A stretch of DNA of 64,000 bases, from assembly GCA_025558075.1 (NCBI GenBank), contig JAHLKF010000032.1:100521-164520 (forward strand), read 5' to 3'. The stretch is from Gaertneriomyces semiglobifer. Taxonomy: Eukaryota; Chytridiomycota; Chytridiomycetes; Spizellomycetales; Spizellomycetaceae. Below the pieces are notes generated by a model. It was not told the origin of the DNA and searched no databases. It saw only the letters and a program-made list of their open reading frames with translations. Made by a program: the position numbers and the translations under genes. The stretch's first letter is position 1. Every line of letters starts with the position of its first letter. Shown one piece after another: positions 11,698-23,300 of the stretch.

Positions 11698-13724
11698 TCA
11701 TACAAGGTCTTGGCCTTTACTGGTATCCTCCTCTGCCACGCTAGATTGCCTAATGCTTTCGAGTTTCGCTGTCTTCGCCTTCGCAACGCTTGGGCGCGAT
11801 TCTACTGTTTTCTTGGGCTGCGGTTTAGAGACTTCACTGTTGTACTTTCTCAGGAATGAGGCGTACGAATTCAGAAACTACAAAAAGACAGCTTTAGGGC
11901 AAGATACGAAGCAAGCCATACCGCCTAAGGCTCACCATGTTTTGCAAAACTTCTTGTTTACAAGCCTCGAACATTCCAGCAGTGAAACGCCCCTCTGCAA
12001 TCAACGCTTGAGCCTCATCTCGATGTTTCGAAGGTACGTTGACTTCATGTGGCGCCCCAGGTTTGAGGTAGAGCTCCCAGAACATTCTATAGTGCCGCTG
12101 CATAGCTGGTGGCACCGGTAATGACGCAAAGTGGCCGGCCTGGCCGCTGGTTGCCGAGGACCGAGACAACCCTCTCGCACCAGGAGCAGCTTGGAACGAG
12201 ACGGCTCCCACAGCACTCGTGGTAGCAGATGAAGTAGCATCTAAGCTTGGAAGGCGCGACGAATTCCCGAGATGTTGTGTAGAGCTTCTTCGATGTCCAT
12301 GAAGCCCAAGAGACATACACGCTGAACCTTGACCAAGAATGCCTGCCTTCAAATATGCGGTAGTCACCATCGCCATGAGCTCTTCATGCGCTTCAAAGAA
12401 AAGAGCGTTTTCAATACAAAAATCGGCGGCCATAAACTTCTTGAAATCTTCCCACACTGTGCGCTCGGCCAGAACTTGCAAAAATGATGTCGTGTTCTGC
12501 TTCAGGGTCAATGCCTTCCGCAAATGGTCTGCCTTCACAGCGTGATAAACCGGAACCACAATGGAGAAAGTGTGGGTGACAAACATAAGGATAATCCACC
12601 AATTCGCTGAAGGGAACTTCGTATACAAAGTTTCGTCCAGGAAATCCCACATGAGGAAGAGCTAGGGAAACAATCAATACGAGGGCTTTCGAGGTGATCA
12701 ATGCCAGATACGTACAATCCATAAGGGAAGGCCCGCAAAGACGATCAGCATCAACTCTCTTTGCACACCATGGTTATCTTTCGCTGATCGAATCTTGTAG
12801 ATCATGAATGGGCAACAAACAAGAAGGTACAGGCACATAATCGCCCATAGCGGGTAATATTCCCACTCAGAATAGCAGCCGGGAGTTCTGACGACTTCCG
12901 GAATCAATCTGAAGCGAGGAGATGATACCTGGAGAGCCGGATCCCGACTGTTAGCAACCAGAACACTCTGAAAGTACAGTCATAAATCACGCTTACCTGA
13001 TTGACTATCAGCACTATGATATCCAGAGCCACTAGGGCTAATGCTACATTTCCCAAATATCGGTCCGTCGCACGATGACGGTGGCGCCAATGGTAACTTT
13101 CTTGCAAATAACTTGTCGCGTCAGCGATAGCGGTACTTGACCGACTAGTGCTGATAGGGGAGACGAAACTGCCAGATTGGGCTTCGGCGACTGAACCCAC
13201 ATCAAGCTGGCCGGTGCTACCGGAGGACGACGCGACATCCGCGCCAAACAGCTTGGCTTGATTCACCTTGAACTCGTAGTAGAATTTAACTCTGCAAACA
13301 CGACAGGACACCAAATGAGCTGAAGCACGGTTTGCGACGAGGTAACACGCACGAACCCTTTGAATAACACGCACACCGCCCAAAACATTCCAAAAGTTTG
13401 AAATCCGAACATTTGGATGAAGCACGGCATGTACCAAAAGAGGTGGGTTGCGCATACGGTGGAGACTATGAGAAAGGCGACCGCAGCCTGCACAAGGGTC
13501 CAGAGTATACTGCGGCCGAGGAAGTACGGATTATTCCGCATATACCAGAACGCCACGCTTGTCGTAGTCCAGTAGACACTCGCTACGATCCATATTGCTG
13601 AATAATCTCTAGACCATGCTTCCGCTGTAAACCGCCCGTGAGGAATGAGCCAACGCCGGGTGATGCAGCTATGCCAAATCACAAAAGAACACTTACGCGG
13701 TACTTCTACTTTGATCTTTCCCAT
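11698..13724 (-). CDS. Seven-transmembrane RGS protein
   Basis: Six exons (13724-13697, 13624-13349, 13289-12997, 12928-12716, 12661-11936, 11877-11698) give 571 residues. The N-terminal half is hydrophobic with about seven helices and carries the fungal 7TM-RGS signatures: RNNPYFLGRS, MPCFIQMF, KFYYEFKVNQAKL and CYSEWEYYPLWAI. The C-terminal half is an RGS domain from ERTVWEDFKKFMAADF to QNMFLNSYASFLRKY, split by the last intron and by a Ser/Gly-rich loop. Such proteins speed GTP hydrolysis by G-alpha at the plasma membrane. The third exon boundary has two candidate donor/acceptor pairs; I used the one preserving the aromatic-basic motif. If the last intron is ignored the domain ends in nonsense, which supports the model. 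Confidence 0.88.
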
Positions 13725-14501
13725 TTCTTGAATATGTGGCGACGGGAGGTGGCAGGTAAATTTCGCAAGAGGATGGGCATGCCCCGTGTCTTAGGGTATT
13801 GGTATGAGAAATACGAGAAACGGCATGTCGCTATGCCTGTGGCCCTGCAAAGCCCTTAAATCCTGTGAACGCACCGGTGCCCAGTTGCATAGTGAAGTGT
13901 TACCGCATTTCAGTTGATTGTTGAGTGTAAACGGAGAAACTAACAGCTAAAAATAGTTGCATGGGTTTCCTGCGCAACCACGCCTTGTCAACTGATACGC
14001 TCTGATTGTTCCACCCTTATGACACCCATCCAACCCCACCGCCGATCTTTCCGGCTGAGTGGTTCAGAGCTAGGTTCTCAATAATATCCTGAGAACTTCT
14101 CGCGACGAATGAGCGTTGACCGCGTCGTTACATTTTGCTATCGATTACACGCCATACGCGAACGGATCGCAATGCGACTGTAAAAGAAGAGCACACTGCA
14201 TCCATTAGCGCCAGAAACCTGTGGCAGGTAGGATGCTCACCTTGTATATAAAGTTATATTAGGGAGAATGCAACACAATTTCAAAAGTCAGCTGCAAGGT
14301 CATGGAATGTTGACCGTTGTTTCCATCACCGCATCAACTGGAAGCGAACATCGCCACGGGCTTATGAGGCATTCGTTTAAATGTTATCTTATTTTATGTA
14401 TAATGAATGTTATGTTTTTATTACTTGGATCTCTGGTGGGCCGCCTCAGAACCAGGGGATGCTTTTGATGGTGTCCCAACTTGAGCTGCGTTGCTCCTGT
14501 T
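13725..14501. other. Intergenic, no gene seen
   Basis: This lies between the RGS start and the 3' end of bmt6, both on the minus strand. A TATATAAAG motif at about 14245 has no gene behind it. I see no repeat or RNA gene. Confidence 0.5.
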
Positions 14502-15596
14502 TTACTCCCGCTTTCGGTACAATCGCCACCAGTACCTCATGTTCTGTACGCCCCGTTCATACACAAGCTCCTTTGGTGGCCGATACCATTCGCTATTACC
14601 GCCAGCCACATACTCCAATGCAGCTATTTTGTCCAAAAGGTGGTACACCATGTAGGTTCGGCCCCCTTGCTCCTCGGCCTTAGTCCGCCCATCTCCAGTG
14701 GCCGCACTTGGTCCCTTCCCAATCTGAGTCTCGGAAAAGCTCCCAGCGGAATCAATCACAAGCCAGAGTCCTCGCCGCGCAAGGGTTCCCACCAATGTCG
14801 TCACGAACTTTACAAATTTCGCCTTCTGATGCAGCAATTCGTTGAGTAGGAATAATGAAGTCACCAGGTCCGCAGCAGCAATGTTTGCACTCAATGCAGG
14901 CTGAAAGTCCTCTAGCAAATCCGATGTGCTGACGCTCATCTGAAGCCTGTCGCGGGATATCGGTAAAGTCTCATAGACAGCGTCCAGTAACGGTTCCAGC
15001 ACAGGATACCGCGCAAGATCTTGGACATGTAGAAAGAGCTTTCTGCCAGCCTCAGTCCCAGCCACATCAGCGTCTAGTCCTACCAACACCCCCGCAATCC
15101 CGGCCAGCTCACTTCCATTACCAGCACCAAGACATACGATTCTTGCTTCCTTTTGTCTCAGCACGTCTCTAATTTCTGCATGCCGCATAAGCACCATTCG
15201 ATAGCATAGTGATCGCCCAGCAATGTACTCAGTGGCATATACTCCTAATAGATCATCATTTTTGAATATCCGGTCGAAATCACGTACGTAGAACAATTGT
15301 TTGATGGTATTCAGTTTGTCTTGGAATCCTGGATCAGCAATAAATGTTCTGAGGCCGGTAGACAGGGTGCAAAGAATCGCTTGTTCCGGTGATGGGATCA
15401 GAATGCTATGTTGACAGTCTATCAAGCTTTGGAGGTCGGTGTCGACGGGTTCGTCTTGGTGTGCCGGTGTCGGTTGACGCAAAACCTTGGAAGGAGCGAA
15501 ACTCCGTGGTTGAGCATTGGATGCGGCCTTATTCTTGCCTTTAGCCAAGAGCTTAGGTTTGGGTGGCGGTTTAAGTTTTGTCGATGGTTGTGGCAT
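14502..15596 (-). CDS. bmt6: 25S rRNA (uridine-N3)-methyltransferase Bmt6
   Basis: An intronless 364-residue protein. After a Pro/Lys-rich N-terminal ~50 residues comes a Rossmann-fold methyltransferase with the Bmt6 (YLR063W) signatures: LCYRMVLMRHAEIRDVL, the SAM-binding loop IVCLGAGNGSELAGIAG, LVTSLFLLNELLHQK, WLVIDSAGSFSE and the C-terminal ENMR-type stretch VQNMRYWWRLYRK. It methylates a uridine in large-subunit rRNA in the nucleolus. The ATG at 15594-15596 is the first in frame. The length fits the family, and nothing looks broken. Confidence 0.92.
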   Translation of the reverse strand: MPQPSTKLKPPPKPKLLAKGKNKAASNAQPRSFAPSKVLRQPTPAHQDEPVDTDLQSLIDCQHSILIPSPEQAILCTLSTGLRTFIADPGFQDKLNTIKQLFYVRDFDRIFKNDDLLGVYATEYIAGRSLCYRMVLMRHAEIRDVLRQKEARIVCLGAGNGSELAGIAGVLVGLDADVAGTEAGRKLFLHVQDLARYPVLEPLLDAVYETLPISRDRLQMSVSTSDLLEDFQPALSANIAAADLVTSLFLLNELLHQKAKFVKFVTTLVGTLARRGLWLVIDSAGSFSETQIGKGPSAATGDGRTKAEEQGGRTYMVYHLLDKIAALEYVAGGNSEWYRPPKELVYERGVQNMRYWWRLYRKRE

Positions 15597-16555
15597 GAGT
15601 TCTTGTAAAAGTGGACCAGAAATAGTGAAAAATTCCTTGGGTGTGTCATGTCTTCACAATTTTCCTGAGGACAGTGCGTGAAACCCATCCTGCGGGTGAC
15701 AACGCATGTGCACGCTTCACTACTCAGTACGCTTCCTACATCTTAGATCTAGAGTTACCTGCAGTTGATCGCTACCTCGCGAATAGTCTTTTTCCCGCCG
15801 AAAGTATGCGACGTATCCGAGTTTCAACCTTAAATCCGTTGCAGAAGGACGAACGACATGTGGATTTGGGACTTCATGTATACCACATGAACTGAGAACC
15901 ACCCTATTATTTGCTCACCAGTACGAACCCCGCATTGGACTATGATGCTTTAAGGACGCTATCTTGAAGCAGAAAAAGTGGATCTCAAGGGCCGCAATGT
16001 AAAATGTAATGGCCATGCCGATTGTAGATTAAATCGTCATGCGGGCCAACGGGTGAGCACGGTACTGTTATGGTTTGACCACGGTCCCTGCGGATGGGGG
16101 CATGCCTCTCGTACCAATGTCGAGACAAGCTTGTGGCCATGTGTGAATCAAAGGAGCGGGAGATTGGACCAGAACTGCATTATTCCTTTGCGCCCGCTGA
16201 TTCGCTGTCGAGGACGACATCATTCTGACAGGACCAACAGCCAACATTGCGATCGTCAAGGAACAATTTGGCAAATGTTACACCATCACTTACGAGGGGA
16301 ACATCAAGTATTTCATCAATACTCACAATACTCAAGCACAAAGAGCTACGAATGAAAGCCACACCATCCACCAACAGTCCCACATTAACGACATCCTCTC
16401 GACACCCCTCACCCAGTCTCCACACCGATGCTGCCCCCAACAGCGACCGATGAGGCCCCTGGATGACGCACGAACGGCCGACTGCTGTACCTTGCGTCGC
16501 TACCCGGTCAGACCTTGGTTACGCTTATTTCTGCTGTTCTTAATTCTTCGAAAGG
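15597..16555. other. Intergenic, no gene seen
   Basis: Short frames only, none protein-like. It marks the change from the compact conserved core to decayed DNA. Confidence 0.5.
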
Positions 16556-16745
16556 AACTCATGATATGGGAGGCGTGGATTTGACAATCCGGAATGCCTG
16601 GTGTGCCTTCGTAGTCGCTGGACTGGTACCTGCTGGGGCGATTGTGGTGGTCTCTATTGTTGTGCCTTACTTGCTGTTGTTGATCTTCCCAATGGCGGTT
16701 CGGTATTTCTTTGAGCAAAGTTTTCCCGCGCGTAATCAATCGCTC
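16556..16745 (+). pseudogene. ABC transporter fragment copied from the 23.4-23.6 kb exon
   Basis: The DNA aligns base by base with 23436-23625 of the ABC transporter gene, roughly four of five positions by eye. It runs through the membrane-domain segment [16 protein letters not shown]... and past the exon end into the donor region (cgcgcgtaa). Nothing of the transporter precedes or follows it. It is a truncated relic of a duplicated copy and is read through by an unrelated open frame downstream. Confidence 0.85.
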
Positions 16746-16758
16746 CACTTTTGTCTTC

Positions 16759-16935
16759 AGGTCGCGGAAAACCGAGAGTGCAACCAAAGCGCTCGCGACG
16801 TCGCGGACCGGTTGCTAGAACGCCACGAGGCGACACAGCAAGCACTTCCATTGTCGCTGTGTGGGCCTGCGCCAGCGAGCACAACGGCTGCCATTCATGG
16901 CAGTACGAACATCCGAGCGGGCTGTCAAGGCTCCA
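16759..16935 (+). other. Dispersed coding fragment, copy A (unknown family)
   Basis: The frame encodes ECNQSARDVADRLLERH, then QQALPLSLCGP and STTAAIHGSTNIR. The same blocks in the same order occur on the minus strand at 33120-33395 (copy B). The reading frame is kept in both copies while the DNA has diverged, so the segment was coding. It is fused directly to the ABC fragment before it. I do not recognise the family. Confidence 0.6.
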
Positions 16936-18796
16936 TTGTTATGCAAATGTTAGTCGGCTCCGCGCCTCGCCTTCCTCCCCGGCCGTGTTCTCCTCCTGGC
17001 CTTCCACGCTGCTATCTGTAGTGGCCTCTTCCGCACCGACCTCGCTGCGTCTTCGACCGCGCCCTCCGTGTCACCGTCGTTTGTGGCGCAACTACTTTGA
17101 TGAAAACAGTTCAGGGCGCGGTTCTTTTGGGGGCGGACGGGAATAAGCAAGATAGCTAAACTCACGAGATAGATCAAGAAGTTTCGTCCTATGAAGTCTT
17201 TTATGTAATCAGAACCCTGGTGTTAGCGTAGCGCTGTGAGCCGCGTTAATGGAAGTAACGGGGCATGTGCGTCCGGTGTACTCGGAACGGCCCACCGAGC
17301 GTTCATGGTCATGGTCATGCAGGCGACGGATCAGGATTGTCACGATTTGGGAAGGCTCCAATGCGGGACACATGTGAACGTTGCGCGCCTCATTCTCGAT
17401 GTGACTGCCTGTCAACAAACTATTATTACTACAATACCTTGGGTACCGAACCCACGAAATGTTAAACTACAATTGGGCGCCGGGGATGTCTGTTCCGCTC
17501 TTGCTCTCTTTCTATTTCACGTTCTCTCTCTAAATCAATGTGACCAGTGTGAGGAATGTGAGCGTTTGTACCAACGTTACATCGGTGATAAGAAAGCATA
17601 CATACCCCGAAGGCAACGCTAGATCTAGATCTAGAGCCATATCACAAACGGTGCGCAGGCGAGGTCGACCTGAAAAGGTTCGACGGCCGAGCCGGCGGGG
17701 GGCAGGTAGGCTGCAATGTAGACAGCGAAACCGAACTAGGCGGGCGAATGAACTTTCGAGCAATCCACGCTGCATTCCTTCAGCAGCTTTCTTGAGAGGT
17801 TACGCATTTCCGGCGACGCACGGAACGGGATCGTTGCAGTAGAATGATGATGTGCCTCCCGAAAAGACGAAGAACAAAAATGAACAGGTGAGTAATGGAG
17901 ACACAACATTAGTGCACTTGGGCACTCAACTACTAAGTATGCCGCTGGCTACTGGTGGCATCTCCATACTCTCCTAAAGAGGCCACGCCCACGCATGGCG
18001 TACGAGACGTGCGCATTCACCACTAAGAGGGAATAGGTCTGCCTCCTGCTTAGCGCCAACACCACAAAAGTGTCGGAAGCCCATGTCCCAATCAAAGAGT
18101 GCGGCGCACCACGAGCTTCACAGCCGTTGGCGAGCGAGGGGTCCAAACGAAGCCGTGTAAGGGCTTAACATTCAAAGACACGTCCTCAACAATGTGTCGG
18201 GTCGCACACCTCCAACCTCCCAGGCGGAACTGAGTTGTACTACAAGGTGGCCGAAGCATCTCGCCGGCAGCACGCACAATAGAAAGGGGGTAGGCGCAGG
18301 CTTCCCCAGCACAACCTCCTCTGAAGGTGGCCTGGGAAGTGCAAGGACTCCGCAAGAACGTTTGCCTCTTCCCTCAGGCTTCGTCTACCCCGCGGGGTTC
18401 TGACACACCATGGACACAACAGGAACCATCCAATCACTACTTACCAAACAAATATCAATCATCCAAGAAGGGCATGTTGGTGGTGTTTGAGCTTGTTGAT
18501 CCTGATCTTGTTTCTGTGGAGGAGAGAGTTTTTGAAGCGTGTCCAAAGGGACAACGACCTGTCGCGGATAGTGTCAGGGTTCATCAAACCCAATATGGAC
18601 TTGATGAAGTGGCACAGTACTTTCGCGCGTTGCACGTCAAGTTACGGGCGTGAAGAACCGTTACCGGTAATACCGTATGTGAGCTTATCGACCGTGCATA
18701 TCGGTCCAACGACAGGGAAAAGGCTTCCAAATCGTTGGAATGGATTGATACACTGATACCGACTACGCAGAATGTCTCGACACACATCGCTCCACG
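16936..18796. other. Decayed region with a dispersed repeat
   Basis: No gene seen. The part at about 17940-18460 shares scattered blocks with 42280-42720 in the same orientation, for example a stretch around gtcccaatcaaagag and another around ggtaggcgcaggcttc. A block with tggcacagtactttcgcgcg at about 18609 recurs at 42819. These are diverged copies of one element whose ends I cannot place. Confidence 0.55.
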
Positions 18797-18960
18797 GCTG
18801 CGTACATGTGGGCTATCAATGGAACTCTAGTCAATTGGCAATCGAAGCTTTTGAGCTCGACGTCCTAGTCATCAATAAAAAGCAGGGTATAGGTACTGCG
18901 GCATCGTACAGGCGGTTCAAGAAGGCATATGGTTGAAACGTTTCCTCGGACACATCCACT
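18797..18960 (+). pseudogene. Ty1/copia retrotransposon RNase H relic
   Basis: Frame one reads AYMWAINGTLVNWQSKLLSS and then hits a stop. After a frame change it continues as YCGIVQAVQEGIWLKRFLGH. Together these match the end of copia polyprotein RNase H (W.SK and then AEY.A...A..EA.WL...L). At least one stop and one frameshift break it. No LTR was identified around it. It is a dead fragment and not a gene. Confidence 0.65.
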
Positions 18961-20201
18961 TCCCGAGCTTGTGGTGGCCGTTTTGGTTGACTGAACCTTG
19001 TACCCACTATGTCCGCAGAGAGAGAGCGCGGGTGGCACAGCGATACGGTGCACAACGCTATCAACAGCTTTCGAATAAGTATTCTCGCCCTTTCGCACGT
19101 ACCAACTGTCCACTATTCAATGGGCAGCTTGACTTTGTCGCGGTAGCGCTAGTCTCCACCATGTGCATGAGACTTGTGAGATGTCAACCGACGATAAATG
19201 TCCTCAGTTGAGCGCGACTTTCATCCACGTTCAATCACATTGGATAACTCGGAGCACTGTCACGCAGTGCAAACGACCCTTTTGATTAACTAAGTAAAGC
19301 TTTGCTGATAGTTACCAAGTCCGTAGCAGACTGACCAAAGCCAAAGAAGCACTTGTAGAAAACGCATCTGCGTGGCAGGGCTCCCTGGATGCTCCTCCAT
19401 CTACTGCCTGTTAATTGTTATGGATAGGATTGCAGGCGAAGATGTGATGTTTCGAAGCCCCCGCAGGGTACTTGGACGAGCCAACCGAGCACTAGGCCAT
19501 TCCACATATGTTCTTTAATGCTTTGCTCAGCGGGGTGGTCTCTCTCATCGGATGAAGAGCCTGTAAGACCTGAAGCACAAGTATCCAGGTCCAAAATTAC
19601 ACCATGCTGTAACGGACGCTGATGGGATCAAGCCAAAAACAATCAGAGAGACCTGTAGCATCTAGTAACTTGTCAAACGAACCTTGTTCCATTTGTAATT
19701 TTCAAGTTCAGCTGTAGTTGACTGCGAAACTCTGCATACCGGTCATGGGTACAATAAGTTGCCATGCATCGTTGATCTTATGTTAATATGGTTCGCTGCT
19801 TCGTTAATGAAAACACGCAAAATCAAATGATAGAAATGCTATTGATGGAGTTTGCTGCCAATTATGAATGAATTTGAAGGCCTTCTTCAATTCATTGGCA
19901 GCGGCAGACAGACGTAAGGTGTAAGCTCAAAATTAAGATATGCGCTGTGAATTCAATGTGAACTCGTGTATATGTAGGCACTGAGATACGCCCCTCATTG
20001 CTGAACGACAAAGACTGGATTTTTCTTCAAGATTCAAAGGACAGTCATCAACCATGCAAGGTTCATCGCCCCCGTCGCCCCGTCACCTAAAGGCCAAAGC
20101 GGTGTTCAAATAGCTTCCGAAAGTTTGATCGGCGGAGGCAAACACGAAAAAATGGGCCACATCGAAAATGAAAGTGCCAACGACAGTTGACCTAAGACGA
20201 C
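18961..20201. other. Intergenic, no gene seen
   Basis: AT-rich, with no long frame or recognised repeat. A short block (gagagcgcgggtggcacag near 19021) resembles one at about 42812. Confidence 0.5.
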
Positions 20202-20316
20202 ACAGCTTACGAGTCTAATACGCTTACAAGTGGATATGAAGCGATGGGACGCAATAGGAGGATGCAGCTTACGAGTCTAATACGCTTAGAAGTTGATATA
20301 TATAAAGCGATGGGAC
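20202..20316 (+). repeat. Tandem duplication in the ABC transporter promoter
   Basis: A ~50-bp segment beginning cagcttacgagtctaatacg occurs at 20202-20250 and again at 20265-20316, nearly identical. The second copy carries an inserted TATATA, which creates the TATA box that the first copy lacks. Confidence 0.9.
20299..20307 (+). promoter_or_regulatory. TATA box of the ABC transporter gene
   Basis: TATATAAAG, 73 bases before the end of the leader and inside the second copy of the duplicated promoter block. Confidence 0.6.
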
Positions 20317-20379
20317 CCATCAGGCCACCGATGTTGTCCTCGTGTGTTTTTCAGGCTATACTGGTGGCAAGAGAAAGAT

Positions 20380-23300
20380 ATGACCATCAACGAGAAAGCA
20401 AAGGAGGAGTCGGGTAGCCCTACCGGTTTCTCTGTGGACGGCACCTATGAAATTGAGCAGGCAGTGGTGCAAACCCCAGCCGCTAATACCAGCGTATGGG
20501 GCTGTACAGCTTTGTTTTGGTTGGATCCTGTGCTTCGTAGCGGCTATAAGACGCCTTTGCAGCGTGAGACCCTCGTTCGTTTGTCGCCCCAAGACGAGAG
20601 CACTTATGTAGCGGGGCTATTGGAGCCGTTCTGGCCCCAACTGCAAACAAGCTCCTTGCCTTTGCATTATGTTATGTGGAAGATCTTTGGCGGTGCCTGG
20701 TCAGTTTGTCAGTCTGCGCATCCACCTATTACTCTCATACTCATTTGCTTGGTAAACCGGATCTCTCAATGCAGGCGGGTCTCAGGCATTGCTTTCACCC
20801 TCTCTGTTGGCTGTCACCTTGCCGTTCCCATTGTGCTTCAAAAGTTTATCAAATTCCTATTGACTGATGCGGAACCAAAGAAAGCCCCGGACGGCTACAT
20901 CTATATGTGCCTTATGTTTTTCCTCCTCATCATTGCGAACCTAACCCGGAGGTTTCATGATCAAACGGCAAAGACCATTGGCATGAACGTGCGGACCCTG
21001 CTGACCTCTGCTCTCTACCGTAAGAGTTTGCACTTGAGCCCAAAGTCGCGACTGGTAAGCAAACATCTCTATTACGGATTCAAAATGCGATGCTCACGCG
21101 TGGTCAAACCTTATTTCCGCATTGAAGCTACATCCGGCGGGCAAAGTCATCAACATGATCGGGTCCGACGTTGAAATTCAGGACAAACTCTTGCCCTACT
21201 TGCATCAACTCTGGGCCACCCCAGTGCAAATCATCATTACCTTTGCACTCGTGATTCATCTGTTGGGGGTCTCAGCTCTCGCCGGAATTGCGACCTTAGT
21301 ACTGTTGCTTGCACTTAATATGTTTCTGGAGAAAACCCAGGCGCCAGCCATACAAGCTTTGTTTGAATGCAAGGACTCTCGTTTGAAGAAGATTCGCGAA
21401 TCGCTGCAAGGTGGGCACCCCAGCGTCATCTGCAAGAGAAATGTATTGCATCGAACTCATGCACTACCACCTGATACAGCCATCAAGATTATCAAACTGA
21501 ACGCATGGGAACCTTTCTTCAATTCTAGTGTCAGCGCAGTTCGCTCGGAAGAGCTTCGAAACCTTAGAACCATTCTTTTGCTGCGGGGCTCCTTTTGTAC
21601 CGTCGGCCAAGTCGTCTCCTTGGGCATGTCACTTTCTTCATTTGTCGTTTACCACAAATTGGGTAACTCCCTGGTAGCGGAAATTATCTTTCCCGCCTTG
21701 GCATATTTCAATTCCTTATTCGTGCCGGTGTGGTACTTCAGTCAAATCCTCAAGTAAGTGAACGTCTCCACCGAAGCGTTTCATGTCCCTATTCCAATGC
21801 GTAGCTCATCGCCAGCCTCTTACTCTTTAAGTGCTATCCACATGGCCAAAGTATCTCTGGCACGGTTGGAGGAATTTTTTGCGGCTGAAGAAGTTGACAT
21901 GTCTGATCGCTTCGTGACATACGTTCCCGGCGCAGCCGATGCCGTTACCATCAAAAATGCCACGTTTCAATGGCCCGCCTTGGAGGAATCAGCAGAAGAT
22001 ATGGCCGGAGAAAACGCCGACTCAGCGAACGATAAGCCAGAAGCCCCCTTCACAATTAGTGACCTTACCGTCTCGATCAAATCCGGCACCTTAACTGCCA
22101 TTGTAGGCACAATCGGAAGTGGGAAAAGTTCCGTACTTTCAGCAATTGTGGGCGAAATGGTCAAGGAAAAGGGTGAGGTAAGCACGAATGACCATGTCTT
22201 CTACTCCACCACGTTGTGACCATTCTCACCTCTGTCACGCCATTGTAGCTCATAATACATGGAAGTGTAAATTACTGCCCTCAAGTACCCTGGATCACTT
22301 CCCAAACCATCCGAGACAACATTTTGTTTGGCAGACCTTACAATGCAGAGGAATACTGGAAGACTCTACGTGTCTGTGGCTTGGAGCTAGATTTGGACAT
22401 GTTCGGAAAAAGGGACATGACCCAAATTGGGGAAAAGGTAGGGCTCGCGAGGCATTAGCGCCCTGTTAGCATCATTTCTTTCAAAGACCTACTCACGAGT
22501 GATGATCCTATTCAGGGAGCTACGCTAAGTGGCGGTCAGAGAGCTCGCATCGCACTCGCTCGCGCTGTCTATGCAAGAAGCGAAGTATTAATATTTGACG
22601 ATGTATTGTCTGCGCTTGATGCGCAGGTTGGAGCTCAAATTTTCGAGGACTGTATCAATAGTCATCTGACTGGGACCACTCGCATATTTGTTACCCATCA
22701 GCTGCAGGTATGGGGTGACCGTTGTGCTTGTGCATTATTATCGTTCAATTTAGTGTTTCTTCCCTTCATAGTACCTGCCTAGGTTTGATCACATCCTGGT
22801 CATGGACAACGGCAGATTGGTTGAGTCTGGCACCTTTAACGAGCTTCAAACAAAGGGATCCGGTATTCTGGCAAAGATGCTGGAAGACCTCACAGTACAA
22901 GCAGAGCGCAAAGACACTTCACCGATCGCTGATGAAAGGGAACTCTCGAATGTCAATGCCGCAACCGTGGTAGATGTCGCCCCCGCACCTGAAACCGCCG
23001 ATGCCTTACTCGCCGATGCTGACACCGACCAAGACCACAAGCAATGTCTCATTATTGAGGAGGAACGGGAAGTTGGTGCAGTGAAGGCTGCTGTGTACAT
23101 CAACTATTTGAAAACTGCTGGTCTGTTAATTGCCTGTGTGGCTCTGGGGTTTGTGTTCGTTGCCCGAGCATTTGCTGATGCCGGCAATATTGTTCTTGGA
23201 TTTTGGTCGCAAGATAAGTACGGTTGGGATGAGAGCCAGTACTTGTTCCTTTACATGGGCCTGAGCGCCGGCCAAGTTGTAACGACGCTGGTTGCCACTT

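Noticed and set aside
16515..17021. 168-codon + frame
   Set aside because: It joins an ABC fragment, a piece of another family and low-complexity sequence; a chance fusion frame.
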